Shown in pieces: positions 60,137 to 64,000 of a DNA stretch of 64,000 nt. The first letter of the stretch is position 1; every line of letters starts with the position of its first letter. Below the pieces are notes generated by a model. It had not been told where the DNA came from. It made no database searches and worked only from the letters and a program-made list of their open reading frames with translations. The position numbers were made by a program, and so were the translations under genes. This DNA comes from Paenibacillus oleatilyticus (GTDB taxonomy: Bacteria > Bacillota > Bacilli > Paenibacillales > NBRC-103111), in NCBI RefSeq assembly GCF_018998565.1, contig NZ_JAHNZO010000016.1, positions 62,001 through 126,000 of the forward strand, given 5' to 3'.

Positions 60137-60904
60137 GTGCAACTATTCCTTATCGAGCCTGCGGCTTATACCGCTTTTAGCGACGAGGCGGCACTCATTG
60201 AGCAATGCAAAGAATGGAATTTGCTTTCGGAGAAGGCGTCCAAAGCCAAAACCTTTTTTTACAAGAGAAACGGGCAAATACTGGCCTGCCGGTTGATCGG
60301 CTATGTTGATAAAATGACGGCTGTCATCGAATTGGAAGACAAGCGGCTGCACTGCATCCACCCGTCCTACCTGAAGGAGATGCAGGCTTCAACTTACGGG
60401 CAAAAGTCTGCCGTCGGTGCAGAGGATGCGGCGGAACCGGAGAGCACCGTTCCAGCGGCTGCGGCAACCGAAACATCATTAGAGCCTCCTGCGAAGGAAA
60501 CCCCGGAGCTTGAAGCCCCCGAGGCCAAGAAGCCTCAGGCCGAAGAGCCAGAGAGCGCTGAACAGCCGACAAAGGGGAAGGCCAAGAAAGCGAAAACGCC
60601 GAAGCTGCAGCTTCCGGAAGAAAAAGTTAAAATGACCGCCACGGTAAAACAATTTACAACCGTACCGAACAATTTCTCCGACAGTGACGATGAAGTAATT
60701 ATTTACGAGGCGGTTTCCATCGCCGAGCCGGCGACCGAAATCGGTGAAGCCTGGTCCAGCAACAGCGCCACGATGAAGAAGCTGGAACTTGAAATCGGCG
60801 ACACGATTACCTTTGAGGCAAAGATCATCGCCAAGAAGCTTACGCGGCATCCCGTACCGTACAAAATCAACAATCCGTCCAAAATTCAAAAACAAGAATC
60901 GTGA
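60137..60904 (+). CDS. Two-domain hypothetical protein with acidic Ala/Pro/Glu linker
   Basis: A 255-residue soluble protein starting with GTG, preceded by GGAGAGAAGATCAG. The first 85 residues form a compact domain (LSEKASKAKTFFYKRNGQILACRLIGYVDKMTAVIELED); residues 90-160 are low-complexity, rich in Ala, Glu, Pro and Lys; residues 165-250 form a second beta-rich domain (TATVKQFTTVPNNFSDSDDE, IGDTITFEAKIIAKKLTRHPVPYKI). The second domain could be a nucleic-acid or ligand-binding barrel, but I do not recognise it. Monocistronic. Confidence 0.65.
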   Translation: MQLFLIEPAAYTAFSDEAALIEQCKEWNLLSEKASKAKTFFYKRNGQILACRLIGYVDKMTAVIELEDKRLHCIHPSYLKEMQASTYGQKSAVGAEDAAEPESTVPAAAATETSLEPPAKETPELEAPEAKKPQAEEPESAEQPTKGKAKKAKTPKLQLPEEKVKMTATVKQFTTVPNNFSDSDDEVIIYEAVSIAEPATEIGEAWSSNSATMKKLELEIGDTITFEAKIIAKKLTRHPVPYKINNPSKIQKQES

Positions 60905-60911
60905 CAAGTCC

Positions 60912-60957
60912 AAATACCCTTCATCTCCGCGTTACGAGCGGATTTGAAGGGTATTTT
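60912..60957. terminator. Bidirectional terminator
   Basis: AAATACCCTTCA pairs with TTGAAGGGTATTT, with a nested CCGC/GCGG stem, between convergent genes. Confidence 0.88.
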
Positions 60958-60965
60958 GGCGCATC

Positions 60966-61718
60966 CTAACCGCCCGGCCGCAAGCGGCCGTCGCGGGTAA
61001 ACCACAGCTTGTAGCTGATCAGCCCGAGCAGCATTCCCGTAATCGCTGCCGAGGAGGAAAGCACGAACATGATCAAAATCTGATACCGCACCGCTTCGAC
61101 CGGATTGGCTCCCGCCACGATCATCCCGGTCATCATGCCCGGAAGCTGAACGAGACCGACCGTCTTCATTCCGTCGATCGTCGGGATCATGCTGGACTTG
61201 ATCGAGCGCTTGAGCGACTGCTGAATCGCCTGGCGCAGCGTCGCGCCGAGCGCCAGCAAGGCTTCAATCTCGCCGCGGGAAGATTCCAGCTCCCGCTTCA
61301 TCTGGTTCAGCAGCAAGGCCGAGACGATCATCGCGCTGCCGATCGTAATGCCGCTGATCGGAATAATGTACTGCGGCGTCGGCTGAATAATACCGAGACC
61401 GAGCAGCAGCGTCATCGTGATCGCTTCCGTGGCCGTAATCGCGACGGCGATGCGCAGCCGGATGCCGGCGATGCCTTTGGCACGCTGCCCGGCGTTCCAT
61501 GAAGCGACCGCGATCATCACACCGACGATCAGCACTATGAACACGGGATTGTCCGTATGGAAGACGAACTGGAGTACATACCCAACGAGCAGCAGCTGTA
61601 CCGCAGATCGGATGGTGCCGATCGCTATGTCTTTCTCCAAGCCGAGCTTCTGCCAGACGGAGACGAGCATGGTCACGACGACGAACACCAGCGTGCTGAT
61701 TAACGCCAGATTGGACAT
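60966..61718 (-). CDS. fetB: ABC transporter permease, FetB/UPF0014 type
   Basis: A 250-residue permease with about seven helices and the UPF0014 motifs IGTIRSAVQLLLVGYVL, ALLALGATLRQAIQQSLKRSIKSSMIPTIDGMKTVGLVQLPGMMTGMI near the C-terminal half. In E. coli FetAB exports iron and helps in peroxide stress. ATG at 61718 has GGAAGGAGGAGGCAGA; the longer open frame to 61931 overlaps the ATPase gene and is not used. It overlaps fetA by 19 bp. Confidence 0.9.
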   Translation of the reverse strand: MSNLALISTLVFVVVTMLVSVWQKLGLEKDIAIGTIRSAVQLLLVGYVLQFVFHTDNPVFIVLIVGVMIAVASWNAGQRAKGIAGIRLRIAVAITATEAITMTLLLGLGIIQPTPQYIIPISGITIGSAMIVSALLLNQMKRELESSRGEIEALLALGATLRQAIQQSLKRSIKSSMIPTIDGMKTVGLVQLPGMMTGMIVAGANPVEAVRYQILIMFVLSSSAAITGMLLGLISYKLWFTRDGRLRPGG

Positions 61719-62482
61719 TCTGCCTCCTCCTTCCCGGAGGGAGGCGCAGCGGATAACGCTGCCGCGAACCGGCGGCCGTGCTCCGTATCCGGAGCATGAA
61801 AGAAGTCCTGCGTCTCCCGGTTCTCCAGCAACGTCCCCTCGGCCATAAACCACACGCGCCGGCTGACGCTGCGCGCCTGTTCCAGATCGTGCGTCACCCA
61901 CAGCTGCGCGGTGCCTTCCCGCTCGTTCCATTCCCGCAGCAGCCGCTCGGCTGCCGTCCGGCTGTGCGGGTCCAAGGATGCGGTAACTTCGTCAAGCAGC
62001 AGAACGTCCGGCCGAAGCAGGAGCGAGCGGACCAGGGCGAGCCGCTGCTTTTCGCCACCGGACAGCTCGCCTGCCGGCTTGCTCCAAGCCATCCCGCCGA
62101 GGCCGAGCGCTTCCATGCAGCGGGCGGCGAGCAGACGATCGAACGGGCGGCGGTGCAAGCGGCTGACCGTGCTGAGATTGTCTTCGACCGTTCCCGGCAG
62201 CATGACGGCCTGCTGAGCGACGTAAGCCACTTTCGTTCGCCACTCCTGCGGCTTCCATGCGGAAGTAGGCTTGCCGCCCAGCCGCAGCTCTCCTTCATCT
62301 GCGGCGTCCAGCCATGCGAGGATGCGCAGCAGCGTGCTTTTGCCCTGCCCGGAAGCGCCGAGCAGCGCGACCACGCCGCCTTCCTCCAGCTCGGCCGTTA
62401 TGCCGCTGAATAACGCAGCGCTTCCTTCACCGCCCTGCTGCCGGTATTTCGCAAGCTTTTCCATCGATAATACCGATGCCAA
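61700..62482 (-). CDS. fetA: ABC transporter ATPase, FetA type
   Basis: A 260-residue ATPase with Walker A (GASGQGKST), Q-loop (YVAQQAVMLPG), signature (LSGGEKQRL), Walker B (VLLLDEVTASLD) and switch His (VTHDLEQA). Start is TTG with AAAGGGGG upstream. It overlaps the FetB-type permease gene, and the pair forms a probable iron or metal exporter. It follows a CDF cation exporter gene by 27 bp, so the three may be one metal-export operon. Confidence 0.9.
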   Translation of the reverse strand: MASVLSMEKLAKYRQQGGEGSAALFSGITAELEEGGVVALLGASGQGKSTLLRILAWLDAADEGELRLGGKPTSAWKPQEWRTKVAYVAQQAVMLPGTVEDNLSTVSRLHRRPFDRLLAARCMEALGLGGMAWSKPAGELSGGEKQRLALVRSLLLRPDVLLLDEVTASLDPHSRTAAERLLREWNEREGTAQLWVTHDLEQARSVSRRVWFMAEGTLLENRETQDFFHAPDTEHGRRFAAALSAAPPSGKEEAECPIWR

Positions 62483-62509
62483 TCGCGAGCGCCCCCTTTT
62501 GAAAAAAGC

Positions 62510-63400
62510 TTATTCGTACCATGGATTCAAATGGATAAGCACCTCATCGACATCGGCATGCCGCTCCATAATCGCCCGCTTGATTTGCCGGGAAATATCG
62601 TGCCCTTCCTGAACCGTAAGCTCTCCCGGAATGCTGACCCGCAGATCCACCAAAATATAATGCCCGTGCTCTCTTGCCCGAAGCCGGTCGATACGCTTCA
62701 CCTGCGGAATTGCTTGGATGAGAGCCGCATATTCGCCCAGCTTCTCCGGCTTCACCGCTTTTTCCATCAGCACGTCGAACGCTTCCTGCCCCATCGAGTA
62801 AGCCAGCTTCAGCACGAGAATCGAAACGATAATCCCGGCGAGCGGGTCGCCGTAGGCCAAGTACGGAATGCTCCAAGCCTCGCCGAGCATCGCAAGCGCG
62901 ATACCTACGACGGCCGCAAGCGACGCGTACACATCGGCCAGATGGTCGTAAGCCGTGGCGATCAGCCCTTTGCTGTTCGTCTGTCTGCCGATGCGGATCG
63001 TATACATATACAAGGCCTGCTTCCAGGCCAACGAAACCAGGGCCGCGGACAGCGCCAGTACGCTGGCTTCCGCCGGCTCCTCGAACAGCGCGGCTGCGGC
63101 ATGATAGCCGATGAACAAGGCGGCGATCGCCAGCACGATAGCCACGAAAGCGGAGCCGAGCACCTCGGCTTTGCCGTGTCCGTACGGATGGTCCTCGTCC
63201 GCGGGACGTTTGGAAATCCTCATCGAGCTTAGTGCCGCGGCCGTCGCAATAACGTCGCCGGCATTGTGCACGCCGTCCGCAAGCAGCACCTGGCTGCCGG
63301 ATAAAAAGCCGACGGCCAGCTTGAGCAGCGTCAGCACGATATTGCTGATCAGGCTGATCCACACCGCTGCAATGGAAGCATTGTTCCCTTTACCCATCAT
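62510..63400 (-). CDS. Cation diffusion facilitator (CDF) metal exporter
   Basis: A 296-residue CDF protein with six helices and a C-terminal cytoplasmic domain (about 205-296). Metal-binding positions are HNAGD in helix 2 (LLADGVHNAGDVIAT) and DHLADV in helix 5; the first has His and Asp as in Fe/Mn-type CDFs, so zinc is not certain. Helix 2-3 loop DEDHPYGHGKAEVLGS is typical. It lies upstream of fetAB in the same direction, consistent with metal detoxification. Confidence 0.9.
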   Translation of the reverse strand: MMGKGNNASIAAVWISLISNIVLTLLKLAVGFLSGSQVLLADGVHNAGDVIATAAALSSMRISKRPADEDHPYGHGKAEVLGSAFVAIVLAIAALFIGYHAAAALFEEPAEASVLALSAALVSLAWKQALYMYTIRIGRQTNSKGLIATAYDHLADVYASLAAVVGIALAMLGEAWSIPYLAYGDPLAGIIVSILVLKLAYSMGQEAFDVLMEKAVKPEKLGEYAALIQAIPQVKRIDRLRAREHGHYILVDLRVSIPGELTVQEGHDISRQIKRAIMERHADVDEVLIHLNPWYE

Positions 63401-63436
63401 TTATGACCCCCGCCAGAACTTTTTCCCATAGGAAAC

Positions 63437-63466
63437 AAAAAACCCCCGGCCGCCCGGCCAAGGGTT
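63437..63466 (-). terminator. Terminator after [2Fe-2S] protein gene
   Basis: AACCC-GGCC arms around a GCCC loop form a strong stem, followed on the minus strand by a T-run. Confidence 0.85.
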
Positions 63467-63583
63467 GGAAAAGCTTTTTTATGACGAAAATCAGTCCTAC
63501 GCAAAATCATAACCATCACCACGCTCAAAAAAATAACATTCGACCATTATAGCACGGAATGCGGAAGGTTGCAAAGTCGCTGC

Positions 63584-63961
63584 TCATCGGCCGTCCGAAG
63601 GCTGCGGTTTCGGCGTTCCTTCCGCCCCGCGGGTCATCCCGACGAAGCCTTCCTGATACGTATAGAGGACCTGCTCCCGCATCGGTCGTCCGCCGAGCAA
63701 ATGCTCCTTCACCAGCTCCCGGCCCAGCTCGGGGGTCATTTCTTTGTACCAGACGCCCTCCGGATAGACGATGACGATACAACCGTCTTCGCACCGTCCG
63801 TTGCACCGCGTTCTTGTCGTGTGCACGACCGCGTCCGCCTGCTGCCGGGCAATCTCCTCCCGGATCGCCTTGGTTACTTCCTCGCCTTGCTGCCTCATAC
63901 AGCTTCCGCCGTTGCAGATCAGCACGTGGTGGCGCGTACCGGATAAATTCCATGTAGTCAT
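63584..63961 (-). CDS. Thioredoxin-like [2Fe-2S] ferredoxin
   Basis: A 125-residue protein with the cluster motif of thioredoxin-like ferredoxins: Cys16-x4-Cys21 in LICNGGSCMRQ and Cys53-x3-Cys57 in RTRCNGRCEDG, with an extra Cys61. Such small proteins carry one [2Fe-2S] cluster and give electrons to unknown partners. AAGGAGGAGGCGGGAATC precedes the ATG. A terminator divides it from the metal-export genes. Partner unknown. Confidence 0.88.
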   Translation of the reverse strand: MTTWNLSGTRHHVLICNGGSCMRQQGEEVTKAIREEIARQQADAVVHTTRTRCNGRCEDGCIVIVYPEGVWYKEMTPELGRELVKEHLLGGRPMREQVLYTYQEGFVGMTRGAEGTPKPQPSDGR

Positions 63962-64000
63962 GATTCCCGCCTCCTCCTTTTCGAAAAAAAAGAAAAGGAG

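Overview
The window comes from a spore-forming, Gram-positive Firmicute of the Paenibacillaceae type. The evidence is an alpha/beta small acid-soluble spore protein, an LCP cell-wall ligase, YtxG/YtxH and YutE homologues, strong AGGAGG ribosome sites, frequent GTG/TTG starts and many intrinsic terminators. Most of the window is GC-rich. The left edge (about 1-2300) and a few intergenic stretches are visibly AT-rich. I saw no rRNA, tRNA, CRISPR array, transposase or phage gene.

Layout. 1-2257: an agr-type peptide quorum-sensing locus, with two kinase-less polytopic membrane proteins, agrB and a 40-codon agrD too short for routine gene calling. 2.6-13.9 kb: phosphodiester glycosidase, YtxGH, selenouridine pathway (selD-mnmH), KDPG aldolase, a small flavoprotein, a lipoprotein/response regulator/histidine kinase operon and an LCP protein. 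14-21 kb: DUF2339-type membrane protein, a SufR-like Cys-rich regulator, a GyrI-like protein, and thiamine genes (thiD; tenI-thiO). 21.7-29.9 kb: azoreductase with tandem operators, a glycolipid operon (UgtP-like glycosyltransferase, MFS flippase candidate, polysaccharide deacetylase), ROK kinase and DeoR regulator. 30-40 kb: hydroxyacid dehydrogenase, a five-gene MarR/efflux operon ending in a secreted protein, a second MarR, and FadR-type regulator plus CynX-type MFS. 40-49.8 kb: HD-GYP protein, a secreted discoidin/metalloprotease, and a fermentation cluster hemerythrin, zinc ribbon, adhE, pflB, pflA. 50-56 kb: SASP, SplB-like radical SAM protein and a three-gene exopolysaccharide operon. 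56-60 kb: a 202-bp foldback element, a third member of the kinase-less membrane family, and a sugar catabolism cluster. 60-64 kb: FetAB-type ABC exporter, CDF cation exporter and a [2Fe-2S] protein.

How parts fit together. The fermentation genes all run on the minus strand without a visible terminator between them. The first gene has a TGTGA-N6-TCACT box centred at -41.5 from the start predicted by its TACAAT -10 element, the geometry of a class II FNR-activated promoter. The glycolipid operon joins synthesis, probable flipping and deacetylation in three tightly packed genes. The exopolysaccharide operon joins a processive GT2, an acyltransferase and a GH18 hydrolase without a dedicated deacetylase.

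Most interesting leads: (1) the agr locus with a serine rather than cysteine in the autoinducer core and a family of three GFxF membrane proteins lacking any kinase; (2) the UgtP/LtaA-like/deacetylase operon; (3) the GT2/acyltransferase/GH18 operon; (4) the FNR-type fermentation operon with a hidden 44-residue zinc-ribbon protein; (5) an efflux operon with two different adaptors and a large exported partner. All functions are read from sequence motifs by eye; no database search was run.
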